From positions 1 to 64,000 of the forward strand of contig JABLXV010000003.1 in NCBI GenBank assembly GCA_013177895.1: DNA of 64,000 nt, given 5' to 3'. A program made the translations under genes and the position numbers. This stretch comes from Brevinematales bacterium. GTDB lineage: Bacteria > Spirochaetota > Brevinematia > Brevinematales > GWF1-51-8. Positions within the stretch are counted from its first letter, which is position 1, and each line of letters begins with the position of its first letter. Positions 15,711-23,735 of this stretch are shown here, in pieces. Under the pieces are notes generated by a model. That model had not been told where the DNA came from, made no database searches, and saw only the letters and a list, made by a program, of their open reading frames with translations.

Positions 15711-16064
15711 TTATCTGATAATAAAAGGTCCATCTCTTTCTTTTATTTCCGGTACTGTTTTTTCCTCTATATGGATTTCTTTCTTTAGGCTTAGACCGAG
15801 TCTGTAAACTTCCTGTCTTAGCTCCATTTCTCTTTCATAGGGAATTATTCTCGAAAGATTGATTGTCAAAAGATGGATATTCAGGGTAAACTCATCGTCT
15901 TCCAGCTTATTTTCTTTTTTTAATTTGATGATATTATGCGCGAAAGCCTGTAAATAATACTCAACCGCGAGGTAGTTATCCGCCAAACCTTCGATTCTAT
16001 CCACATAATTCGAGATTATCCCTTCAATAACCTGTTTTGTGTCGTTTTTTTCTGCTTCCTGCAT
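15711..16064 (-). CDS. Hypothetical helical protein (117 aa)
   Basis: Not recognised. It is a soluble, highly charged, helix-rich protein with no metal or membrane motif. It is encoded alone between the mobilisation operon and the restriction enzyme gene. A promoter is readable on the minus strand at 16107-16135. The RBS (GGGTT..AATTATT) is weak, so expression may be low. Confidence 0.55.
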   Translation of the reverse strand: MQEAEKNDTKQVIEGIISNYVDRIEGLADNYLAVEYYLQAFAHNIIKLKKENKLEDDEFTLNIHLLTINLSRIIPYEREMELRQEVYRLGLSLKKEIHIEEKTVPEIKERDGPFIIR

Positions 16065-16106
16065 AATAATTTAACCCTTGATTAATATGCCCGCCCTTAT
16101 ATAATT

Positions 16107-16135
16107 ATTATATCATATTCATTGCGAAAAGACAA
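16107..16135 (-). promoter_or_regulatory. Sigma-70 promoter for the gene ending at 15711
   Basis: On the minus strand: TTGTCT, a 17-base spacer, TATAAT (16112-16107). Confidence 0.65.
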
Positions 16136-16173
16136 TACTATAAGATAAATATGCAGAAATAAGGGGTTTTATC

Positions 16174-19100
16174 ATGGATATCAAAGAATATGTATCTTTA
16201 GTTACAAGAAGGTTTTCAGGCGGGAATACCACAGAGCATAGTTTCCGTACTGATCTTCAGGGTTTACTATCTTCCTTGTTTCCTCATTTAACCAATACTA
16301 ACGAACCAAGAAGGCAAAGCTGCGGAGCTCCGGATATCATCATTCAGAATAAGGTTATTCCCGTCGGGTATATCGAAACAAAAAAAATCGGTCTGGATTT
16401 ATCGATCGAGGAAAAATCCGATCAGATGAAGCGGTATAAAAACAGTCTGGAAAATCTTATCCTCACGGATTATCTTGAGTTCAGATTTTACCGGTTCGGA
16501 AATCCGGTACATAAAGTATCGATTGGAAAGGTTCAAGGGGATAAAATCGTTCCGTTACCTGATAACTATGATGACCTTAAAAATCATCTCATAGATTATT
16601 CCATGTTTGCCGGTCAGACGATTAAGTCTTCGGAAAAACTCGCGCAGATCATGGCTAAAAAAGCGAGATTGATGGAAGATGTATTCAAAAAGGCTTTAGA
16701 GGATGATAAAACGGAAGAGAGCTCGCTGTTTTCTCAATATGAGGCGTTTAAGGACGTTCTCATCCATGACCTGAATATTGAAAAGTTCGCCGATATCTAC
16801 GCCCAGACGATCGCTTACGGGATGTTTACCGCCCGGCTTCACGACACGACACTCGACACTTTTTCCCGGCAGGAAGCCCGCGAACTTATCCCGCAGTCTA
16901 ACCCTTTTCTCCGCAGCCTTTTCGATTATGTATGCGGCGCCGAATTGGATAGCCGCGTGGCATGGATCGTGGATGACCTGGCCGACGTCTTCCGTGCTGT
17001 TGACCTTAAAGACCTTCTTTCCGGGTTTGGAAAGACTTCCGGAAGGGAAGACTCTTTTATTCATTTCTATGAAACTTTTTTGAAAGAATACGATCCGAAG
17101 TTAAGGGAAAAAAGAGGGGTATATTACACTCCGGAACCGGTCGTCAATTTTATTGTCCGGGCAGTCGATAGTATTTTGAAAAGTGATTTTCAGTTTTCTA
17201 AAGGACTTGCTGATATTTCAAAAGTAACCGTGAAAATGGATGTTCCAGGCTATGTTAATAAAAAAACTAAAAATCTTGCCGAAAGAGAGCTTCATAAAAT
17301 ACAGATTCTGGACCCGGCTGCCGGTACAGGAACATTCCTCGCGGAAATAGTGAAGCAAATCTATTCCGGATTTAAGGGGCAGGAAGGTTTGTGGCCGGAA
17401 TATGTCAATAAGGAATTAATCCCGAGATTGAACGGTTTTGAAATTCTAATGGCCCCGTACACGATTTCCCATCTCAAATTGAGCTCTTTATTCGCTGAAA
17501 CAGGGGCAAATCCAGATCAAAGACTCCGGGTATTTCTTACCAATTCCCTCGAAGAAGCACATGAACATACAGGCACTATATTTGCCCGTTTTCTTTCGAT
17601 GGAAGCCCAGGAAGCGAATAGTGTAAAAAATGAACGTCCTGTTATGGTAGTGATCGGAAATCCGCCGTATAGCGCTGTCTCGTCCAATATGGGAAAATGG
17701 ATATGCGGACTTATTGAGGATTATAAGTATGTAAATGGGGTACATTTTGGTGAAAAAAAACACTGGCTTCAGGACGATTATGTCAAATTTTTACGTTTCG
17801 GCGAGCATTTTATTGAAAAGAATGGTGAAGGTATTCTCGCATTCATTAATAATCACGGTTTTTTAGATAATCCTACATTTCGAGGAATGCGCTGGCATTT
17901 ACTTCAAACTTTCGATAAAATATTTATCCTTGATCTACATGGAAACTCCAATAAAAAGGAAAAAGCTCTGGATGGAGGAAAGGATGAAAACGTTTTTGAT
18001 ATTCAGCAGGGTGTAAGCATCAATATATTTATAAAAACCGGTAAAAAGAAAAAAAGTGAGTTAGGGAAGGTTTATCATTCTGACCTGTTTGGAGTAAGGA
18101 ATGATAAATATGCTTTTCTTTGGAATCATTCCTTAAACTCCATCCCATATAACGAAATGCAATATTCTGATCCTTATTATTTCTTTTCACCGAAAGATTT
18201 TGCTTTAAAGGATGTATACAATTTGGGTTTTATGATAAATGAATTATTCCCAATTTATGTAACCGGAATAGTTACTATGGGTGACGGGTTTATTATTGCG
18301 GATAGTAAAAAAGAACTTGAAAAACGGTTGAATGACTTTATAAATTCGCCGATTACCGATAAAGAAATGAATGATAAATACGACTTGGGTAAGAATTATT
18401 CTAAATGGATTATCGAAAACAAAAATAAGATTATTATTGATCCAGCAAAGATTGTGCAGATTGATTATCGTCCTTTTGATAAAAAATGGACTTATTATGA
18501 TAACAAACTTATTTGGAGATGGCGCAATGAAATTATGCAACACTTTCTTAATGGTGATAATTTTGGGTTAGTTATTCCTCGACAAGCTATAACTGACACA
18601 TGGTCTCATGTTCATATATCAAGAAATATTATAGATAATAGAATTCATTTTAGTAATAAAGGAATTCCTATTATTTATCCACTCTATCTCTACGCCGCGG
18701 AAGGGGCGCTACCCGGTCAAACCGAGAGGACGGCGAACCTCAATATGGAGACCGTCGCGAAGATTGAGGAGAAACTGATGATGAAATTCGAGCAAGAGAA
18801 AACAGATATTTCGGTCGCCTTTGCTCCTACCGATCTCCTGGACTACATCTACGCCGTCCTTCACTCACCGTCGTACCGTGAGAATTACAAGGAATTCCTG
18901 AAGATCGATTTCCCGCGGGTACCGTATCCCGACGATAAAGATAAATTTTGGAAACTGGTAAAGCTGGGTAAAGAACTCAGGGAGTTACACTTGATGGAAA
19001 GTCCCCGACTGGATGAATTGGTTACAAAATACCCGACTGTGGGTGACAATAGAGTTGAAAAGGTCGAGTTCAATAACGGAAAGGTATGGATCAATCCTGA

Positions 19101-19293
19101 ACAATATTTCGACGGGGTTTCGCTTGAAGCATGGGAGTTTTATATCGGTGGATATCAACCGGCGCAAAAGTGGTTGAAAGACCGGAAAGGAATGGTTTTA
19201 TCCGTGGAGGATATTCTTCATTGGCAAAAGATTGTCGTCGTTATGAATGAAACTATTAAAATTATGCGGGAAATCGATATTTTAATAATATAA
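16174..19293 (+). CDS. Fused restriction endonuclease-adenine methyltransferase (type IIG/ISP-like, 1039 aa)
   Basis: One polypeptide cuts and methylates DNA. A PD-(D/E)xK nuclease site is visible near the N-terminus (APDII at about 52, then YIETKK at about 66-71). The N6-adenine methylase follows: GVYYTPEPVV near 314, motif I DPAAGTGTFL near 380, catalytic motif IV GNPPY near 495. The C-terminal 400 residues resemble the target-recognition part of type ISP enzymes (YRPFDKKW, then PLYLYAAEG). There is no helicase domain, so it is closer to a type IIG arrangement. It is a single-gene unit with its own terminator and no separate methylase or specificity gene nearby. The recognition sequence cannot be read from this. 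Confidence 0.88.
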   Translation: MDIKEYVSLVTRRFSGGNTTEHSFRTDLQGLLSSLFPHLTNTNEPRRQSCGAPDIIIQNKVIPVGYIETKKIGLDLSIEEKSDQMKRYKNSLENLILTDYLEFRFYRFGNPVHKVSIGKVQGDKIVPLPDNYDDLKNHLIDYSMFAGQTIKSSEKLAQIMAKKARLMEDVFKKALEDDKTEESSLFSQYEAFKDVLIHDLNIEKFADIYAQTIAYGMFTARLHDTTLDTFSRQEARELIPQSNPFLRSLFDYVCGAELDSRVAWIVDDLADVFRAVDLKDLLSGFGKTSGREDSFIHFYETFLKEYDPKLREKRGVYYTPEPVVNFIVRAVDSILKSDFQFSKGLADISKVTVKMDVPGYVNKKTKNLAERELHKIQILDPAAGTGTFLAEIVKQIYSGFKGQEGLWPEYVNKELIPRLNGFEILMAPYTISHLKLSSLFAETGANPDQRLRVFLTNSLEEAHEHTGTIFARFLSMEAQEANSVKNERPVMVVIGNPPYSAVSSNMGKWICGLIEDYKYVNGVHFGEKKHWLQDDYVKFLRFGEHFIEKNGEGILAFINNHGFLDNPTFRGMRWHLLQTFDKIFILDLHGNSNKKEKALDGGKDENVFDIQQGVSINIFIKTGKKKKSELGKVYHSDLFGVRNDKYAFLWNHSLNSIPYNEMQYSDPYYFFSPKDFALKDVYNLGFMINELFPIYVTGIVTMGDGFIIADSKKELEKRLNDFINSPITDKEMNDKYDLGKNYSKWIIENKNKIIIDPAKIVQIDYRPFDKKWTYYDNKLIWRWRNEIMQHFLNGDNFGLVIPRQAITDTWSHVHISRNIIDNRIHFSNKGIPIIYPLYLYAAEGALPGQTERTANLNMETVAKIEEKLMMKFEQEKTDISVAFAPTDLLDYIYAVLHSPSYRENYKEFLKIDFPRVPYPDDKDKFWKLVKLGKELRELHLMESPRLDELVTKYPTVGDNRVEKVEFNNGKVWINPEQYFDGVSLEAWEFYIGGYQPAQKWLKDRKGMVLSVEDILHWQKIVVVMNETIKIMREIDILII

Positions 19294-19317
19294 AGACGGG
19301 AATTAACCCGTCTTTAT
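19291..19317 (+). terminator. Terminator after the restriction-modification gene
   Basis: AAAGACGGG / CCCGTCTTT stem followed by ATATTCC; weak T-run on the + strand, with an A-run allowing use from the minus strand too. Confidence 0.7.
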
Positions 19318-19333
19318 ATTCCCAGAATATTTA

Positions 19334-19903
19334 TTAATACTTCAAACCTTGATTATCAATGAGCGTTTCCAGCTTTATGTAGGCGTCATAAAACAGGCAT
19401 TGATAGGCAATCATAACAGAACTTGGAGAAAAAGATCCTTCCCGGAAATTACTGATAATATCATTTAGAAATGGAGTTCTTTCTATCTGACCGGACCTTT
19501 CTTTGTAAATATCGTTTATCTCATCAAGTTCTTTATGGTAATCTGGGTTATTCTTTTTTAATTGTTCGATTTCACCACCGATTACCATTGTACCTATCAC
19601 CCAGCCGAACATTTCATTGATATACGGATCAGACTCTATATGAACGTCGCCGGTATATAATCTTCCATTCAGGGGTTTGTATTTTCTGATAAAGAAACAA
19701 AGAGTACCGGCTTGTTTGAAGATATTGGGCTCATACATATTGAAATTGTTATTCAGGTAATTATTCGTTTCATCAACGGCATTCCGCAGAATAGGTATAT
19801 CGACATATACCTTTCTGCCATCAGCGCTTTCATAATCTTCAGCCAAACCATTGACAATCAATAATATTTTATCTTCTTTAATGAAAATTTTATTTGTACT
19901 CAT
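19334..19903 (-). CDS. Hypothetical protein (189 aa)
   Basis: Not recognised. The N-terminal half looks beta-rich (KIFIKEDKILLIVNG..KVYVDIPIL); the C-terminal half looks helical. There is no signal peptide. The start is supported by a weak AAGGAT. It is the last of three same-strand genes (20352 to 19334) that appear to share a promoter near 20444. The two upstream genes are small and basic. Confidence 0.6.
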   Translation of the reverse strand: MSTNKIFIKEDKILLIVNGLAEDYESADGRKVYVDIPILRNAVDETNNYLNNNFNMYEPNIFKQAGTLCFFIRKYKPLNGRLYTGDVHIESDPYINEMFGWVIGTMVIGGEIEQLKKNNPDYHKELDEINDIYKERSGQIERTPFLNDIISNFREGSFSPSSVMIAYQCLFYDAYIKLETLIDNQGLKY

Positions 19904-19918
19904 TCAGGGCGGATATCC

Positions 19919-20158
19919 TTACTTTGAAATACATTTTTTCATAGAGAATACTTTTCTAAAAGTCTCGTATGATTTCATTAAGCTGTCGTCATCCAGGATT
20001 ATGCCGCGATTTTTCCCGAAACGTTCGATAGTGTTTGTCGAAGCTTTTATTCCGGATATTTTACCGCTTTTAGTTGTGGTCTTATCTTCTCTTGCTTTAT
20101 CGAGGAATACTCTGTTTCTTTCCTCGATTTTGCATTTTACGCTTCCCTTCTTAGTCAT
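19919..20158 (-). CDS. Small basic hypothetical protein (79 aa)
   Basis: Not recognised. The N-terminal part is lysine/arginine-rich (MTKKGSVKCKIEERNR), consistent with nucleic-acid binding but not diagnostic. AGGAGG lies 6 bases before the ATG. It is the middle gene of a three-gene minus-strand operon. Confidence 0.55.
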   Translation of the reverse strand: MTKKGSVKCKIEERNRVFLDKAREDKTTTKSGKISGIKASTNTIERFGKNRGIILDDDSLMKSYETFRKVFSMKKCISK

Positions 20159-20181
20159 AGATGCCTCCTGTGGTTTTTCTT

Positions 20182-20352
20182 TTAATAGAAAACCTTATCT
20201 CTCATTGAGGCCGCACCCTTTTTCAGTCCCTCGATAGCCTTTCTGATGATACTTACCGATTCCGGTTTAGCCTGTCCGGATTCGGATTCCTTGACACTTT
20301 GAAATTCCGCCGTCTTGCCCGTTTTTCCGTTACTTTTCTTAATGTCCGCCAT
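20182..20352 (-). CDS. Very small hypothetical protein (56 aa)
   Basis: This frame reads MADIKKSNGK at the start and ends RDKVFY. It has a clear GGAGGG ribosome-binding site five bases before the ATG and lies 23 bases upstream of the next gene on the same strand. Its first 35 residues are polar and probably disordered; a short amphipathic helix (IIRKAIEGLKKGA) follows. Function unknown. It is the promoter-proximal gene of the operon. Confidence 0.55.
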   Translation of the reverse strand: MADIKKSNGKTGKTAEFQSVKESESGQAKPESVSIIRKAIEGLKKGAASMRDKVFY

Positions 20353-20443
20353 GACAACCCTCCGAAAATTTAATAAATACCCGCTTCAGGTAAATGCCGG
20401 TATTTTCTAAGCGGTAATAAGGATCCAATTAATAATATACCTT

Positions 20444-20471
20444 ATTTTATTGAATATATCCAGCAAGTCAA
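20444..20471 (-). promoter_or_regulatory. Sigma-70 promoter for the 20352-19334 operon
   Basis: On the minus strand: TTGACT, 16-base spacer, TAAAAT. It lies about 90 bases upstream of the first start codon. Confidence 0.6.
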
Positions 20472-20636
20472 TGGTTTTTTCGCTTTTTTGCGTAATATTT
20501 CATTTTATTTTCGTCTTTTTTCGCGATTTTTCTTAAATTCTCGTCATATTTTCGCTTAATTAGTGGCTTAAATTCCCTTATCCCGCTTGCTGTAAAGGGG
20601 TTTTTGAGCTATTATAAGGAATAGATACACTTTTAT

Positions 20637-20664
20637 ATAAAATAGCCCCTCATAGAGGCTGTTT
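20637..20664 (-). terminator. Probable terminator of the XRE-like gene
   Basis: Minus strand AGCCTC, three bases, GAGGGGCT, followed by ATTTTATAT. The stem is interrupted by two extra Gs. Confidence 0.45.
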
Positions 20665-20672
20665 TCGGGTTT

Positions 20673-20900
20673 TTAAGGTATAAACACTATCTCGTTGCCG
20701 ACGAAAACCGGACCGGCGCCGGTGATTAGGAATAGAGGCGATACGTTGATGTCCTCGACCAGTCTTTTAAGGACTATTGCCGGGATTATTCCCCTCGATT
20801 CGATTGCCTTCCAAGTGTTTTTCTTTACTTCGAGAATGTCATCCATTTCCGATCGCGTTTTTTGCAGTCGAAACCGTATGATCCGCAGCCGTCGCATCAT
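20673..20900 (-). CDS. XRE/CI-type helix-turn-helix regulator (75 aa)
   Basis: The helix-turn-helix and C-terminal turn typical of CI-like repressors can be read: helix EMDDILEV, recognition helix KNTWKAIESRG, then IIPAIVLKRLVEDINVSP and LFLITGAGPVF, matching the family's ..WLLTGEGP.. ending. It is only the DNA-binding domain, with no dimerisation or peptidase part. The start at 20900 is chosen for GAGAGG upstream; a longer version to 20939 is possible. It may regulate the neighbouring accessory genes. The next gene (127 aa, acidic) is upstream on the same strand. Confidence 0.65.
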   Translation of the reverse strand: MMRRLRIIRFRLQKTRSEMDDILEVKKNTWKAIESRGIIPAIVLKRLVEDINVSPLFLITGAGPVFVGNEIVFIP

Positions 20901-20981
20901 ATTCCTCTCCCATTGTGATATCCCATATATATACGCCAATCGAAGAGGGGATTTTATTTCGGTATTATTTACTAAGTTGTA

Positions 20982-21365
20982 TTAAAATTCATCTTTTGGT
21001 ATTCGATCTTCTTCTTCACCTTCATCTGCATTTAGAATAATATTTTTATTTTCATAATCTATTTTTAGTGATACATCCAACCCCTGATCATCGTTTTTAT
21101 TCATAGTATTACAACCGTAATATATAGTGTACGGAAAACTTAAAGCCACATAGCCTTCATTTTCATCGTTCATTTCTACATATTCTATATTCGGGTCATC
21201 GTAGAATTCCGCCATATCATCAGGTTTTACAACGCATACTGAAAATTCATAAAGTGAATGTGTATCCTGATCAAGTATTTCTTTTATAACTTTATTCAAT
21301 TCATTCAAACTGGAGACTTCTTGTATTTCATTCATCGTGTCTTTGATGGATATTTCTATTTCCAT
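20982..21365 (-). CDS. Acidic hypothetical protein (127 aa)
   Basis: Not recognised. It is strongly acidic, especially at the end (DEGEEEDRIPKDE), with beta-like stretches in the middle (VALSFPYTIYYG). AGAGAGGAAAAT precedes the ATG at 21365; an upstream in-frame start (21422) would add a hydrophobic leader but has no ribosome-binding site. Composition is reminiscent of immunity or anti-restriction proteins, which is only a suggestion. It is divergent from the nucleotidyltransferase at 21503. Confidence 0.55.
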   Translation of the reverse strand: MEIEISIKDTMNEIQEVSSLNELNKVIKEILDQDTHSLYEFSVCVVKPDDMAEFYDDPNIEYVEMNDENEGYVALSFPYTIYYGCNTMNKNDDQGLDVSLKIDYENKNIILNADEGEEEDRIPKDEF

Positions 21366-21444
21366 ATTTTCCTCTCTAATATATAATAGAAAAAATATAA
21401 TAAATACTCTTAAATTTAGCAAGTATTAAATATTATCTTGAGTT

Positions 21445-21473
21445 TTGACTTCTTAATCTTATTGTAGTATACT
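21445..21473 (+). promoter_or_regulatory. Sigma-70 promoter for the nucleotidyltransferase gene
   Basis: TTGACT, 17-base spacer, TATACT. Confidence 0.7.
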
Positions 21474-21502
21474 ACTACTGTAAATGAATAAAGGATCTTA
21501 TT

Positions 21503-22090
21503 ATGTATTACGAAGAAGTATTTGATGCCTTAAACAAGGCAAATATTGAGTATTTGATTGTCGGCGGAATGGCAGTGAATCTATATGGATACGCAAGGTT
21601 TACCGCTGATATTGACATTATTGTTAGCCTTGACAATAATAATTTTCGTAAACTACGAGATACCCTCGATAGCATTGGATATCGTTTTAAAGAGGCTATT
21701 GGTCCGGAACTCTATGATAAAACTGTTTTGAATAATCTCGATGAAATTAAAACTTTAACAGATATTAAATTTACATTAAAAGATAATATGGTAAAAAGTA
21801 TCGACATCTTGATTGATCATGGTCTTGATTTCCAGTTATCCTATTCGAAGCGTACTATAAAACGTGCGGGAAACCTCGATCTTCCAGTTGTTCCATATTC
21901 TGATTTAATAAAAATGAAAAAAGAATTAGGACGAAAAAAGGATATTATCGATATAGACGAATTAAAAAAGATACAACCGCAGGCTGAAGCTAAAAAAAAA
22001 TCCGGGGCGCGGATTTCATCTATAAAATACATAAAAGACGTTCTTGAATGGCTCGAAGAAGCTAATCAATTTGAAAACATTTTAGTTTAA
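21503..22090 (+). CDS. AbiEii/MNT-like nucleotidyltransferase (195 aa)
   Basis: The nucleotidyltransferase signature is present: GGMAVNLYG (residues about 21-29) and the metal-binding DIDIIV (about 36-41). A conserved downstream segment (PYSDLIKMKKELGRKKDIIDIDEL) is typical of the AbiEii/DUF6036-like group found in toxin-antitoxin and abortive-infection loci. Such enzymes transfer nucleotides to tRNA or to protein partners. No obvious antitoxin gene is adjacent on the same strand; the divergent acidic protein at 20982 is the only candidate partner. It has its own promoter. Confidence 0.75.
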   Translation: MYYEEVFDALNKANIEYLIVGGMAVNLYGYARFTADIDIIVSLDNNNFRKLRDTLDSIGYRFKEAIGPELYDKTVLNNLDEIKTLTDIKFTLKDNMVKSIDILIDHGLDFQLSYSKRTIKRAGNLDLPVVPYSDLIKMKKELGRKKDIIDIDELKKIQPQAEAKKKSGARISSIKYIKDVLEWLEEANQFENILV

Positions 22091-22127
22091 TATCACTTCA
22101 TTATTTTTTCCATCTCTGCTTTACAAA

Positions 22128-22143
22128 TCTCCTAAAGTGTTAT
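22128..22143 (+). promoter_or_regulatory. Shared ATCTC-N6-TGTTA motif before the protease lipoprotein
   Basis: ATCTC at 22128-22132, CTAAAG, TGTTA at 22139-22143, followed by TATATTATAAAC; 30 bases before the start codon. The spacing matches the copies in the 0-3 kb array. Confidence 0.55.
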
Positions 22144-22173
22144 ATATTATAAACATGGTTAGGAGGGCTTTCT

Positions 22174-23697
22174 ATGATAAACCGCTTATTTTTCGCTACT
22201 TTATTAGGTATATTCGTGTTTTCCATTGGTTCCTGCGGACAAGAGCCTGTTGCGGAAGTTTATACTGTTAAAGTTACCCCTTTGTCCGTTCAGGTTTCCA
22301 ATCCTAAACTCCTTATCGTTTTCTACGCATGGGGAAGGAATAACCTGATCTATAATCTGTTCAATGATATTGAAGAGATGGCGTCCAATACCGGACTCCT
22401 TCAGTCTTCGAATATCGATATTGTTCTTTGCATCTCAAGCTGGGATGATTATTACTATACCTACCTTTGGAAAAATCAAATCCAGCAAAAAGAAGATATA
22501 GCCCCCGCGAATTACTGGTATTCCGGAGTATATTATTACAATAACTCTTCCGGTAATTTTGAAAGGGTGTATTATAACGGAGACCGGTTCGATAACACCG
22601 CGACCGCGGCGGCCATGATGGATAACTTGAATTGGGTTAAATCTCATTTCGAGACCTCGAATGTATGGCTGAATCTCTGGGATCACGGCGCGAATGCCCT
22701 GGAAATGGGTACGAACGATACGGCAGTCGAGAAAACTAATACATGGAGCATAATTAATCCTCTTTACATCGGGTATGATGAACCGAATAGTAAATCTCTA
22801 TCCGATGATGAAATCGTTTATTCCATTCAGCAGACTTTAGGTCATGTAAAAGTCCTTTCTTTTGACGCTTGCGAAATGATGGTATTGGAAAGCATTTATA
22901 CCTATAAGGATATCGCGGACTGGTTTGTCGGAAGTATGGGAACACTTCCGGGCGAGGGATATAACTATTACGACCTTTACGCCCGAATTGCGGTCTCGAA
23001 CGATACGGCTTTCACTATCTCAAAGCAGATTGTTGATAGTTATTATGACTACATACATACAGAATTATCAAACTATTTTGATACCCTGGGGGGTACCTCT
23101 GAACATGATGTTCCATACATGACCGCTATTACAAAAGAAGCGATTATGCGGACTATACCATACATTGAACAGACCTATGACTATCTTGAGACCCTTACAA
23201 ATACGAATTTCAACTGGATGATCTCTTATGAGGATTATATAAGCGGAACTCAATATTACTATGCTTCGCTCGGTGTTTCCGTGTGGTATAATCGATATAA
23301 CGGTTCTGCTTCATATCACACATGGTTTTATCCTGTTTTTGGAGACGGTGGATTTTATACCAGTATTGCAGGTTCTATCTATACATTGATGACATCTTGG
23401 GAATCTCAATACCTTGCCAATACGAACAGAACTTTTTTATCAAATATTGCATATGCATATGAAAATGCAGTAGAAAATGATCCTGCTGTTATGTACTTCG
23501 GTCAGGGTAAGCCTCGTTATGGTTTTTGGAGTCATAAAAAATATTATGGTCAATATAGTTATGGCGGGCCCGTTTATCGCCCTCGGCCAAAATATTTCGA
23601 TCCTAACACCCTTCTTCTCTTTCGGGATTATCCTAAAGTATATGAACTTCTCGGTAGTGATAAATACAATATCAATGATCACCGCTTCGATTATTAA
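22174..23697 (+). CDS. Lipoprotein clostripain-family cysteine peptidase (C11, 507 aa)
   Basis: A signal peptide ends at a lipobox (FSIGSC, cysteine 21), so the protein is probably lipid-anchored in the envelope. The catalytic pair of family C11 is visible: His in DHGANA (about residue 170) and Cys in DACEMM (about 233), with preceding strands VWLNLW and VKVLSF. Clostripain-like enzymes cut after arginine or lysine. The C-terminal 270 residues are aromatic-rich and probably part of the enzyme's insertion or a surface domain. It is expressed from the shared motif at 22128 and faces a large lipoprotein gene across a bidirectional terminator. Substrate unknown; a surface-protein processing role is inference. 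Confidence 0.85.
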   Translation: MINRLFFATLLGIFVFSIGSCGQEPVAEVYTVKVTPLSVQVSNPKLLIVFYAWGRNNLIYNLFNDIEEMASNTGLLQSSNIDIVLCISSWDDYYYTYLWKNQIQQKEDIAPANYWYSGVYYYNNSSGNFERVYYNGDRFDNTATAAAMMDNLNWVKSHFETSNVWLNLWDHGANALEMGTNDTAVEKTNTWSIINPLYIGYDEPNSKSLSDDEIVYSIQQTLGHVKVLSFDACEMMVLESIYTYKDIADWFVGSMGTLPGEGYNYYDLYARIAVSNDTAFTISKQIVDSYYDYIHTELSNYFDTLGGTSEHDVPYMTAITKEAIMRTIPYIEQTYDYLETLTNTNFNWMISYEDYISGTQYYYASLGVSVWYNRYNGSASYHTWFYPVFGDGGFYTSIAGSIYTLMTSWESQYLANTNRTFLSNIAYAYENAVENDPAVMYFGQGKPRYGFWSHKKYYGQYSYGGPVYRPRPKYFDPNTLLLFRDYPKVYELLGSDKYNINDHRFDY

Positions 23698-23701
23698 AAC
23701 A

Positions 23702-23733
23702 AAACCCCGGAAGCCTTAACTTCCGGGGTTTCT
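23702..23733. terminator. Bidirectional terminator between two lipoprotein genes
   Basis: AACCCCGGAAG / CTTCCGGGGTT with T-runs on both strands. Confidence 0.85.
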
Positions 23734-23735
23734 TT

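Larger units (their letters stand above)
20353..20672. other. 320-base intergenic region
   Basis: It contains the minus-strand promoter at 20444-20471 and, on the right, a hairpin after the gene at 20673. Between them is a T-rich stretch with repeated TTTTCGC/TTTTTCGCG words (20480-20550). No gene is seen. Confidence 0.5.

Noticed and set aside
15517-15807. 96-aa + frame overlapping the end of the membrane protein gene
   Set aside because: It reads through the bidirectional terminator and the opposite gene; no ribosome-binding site.
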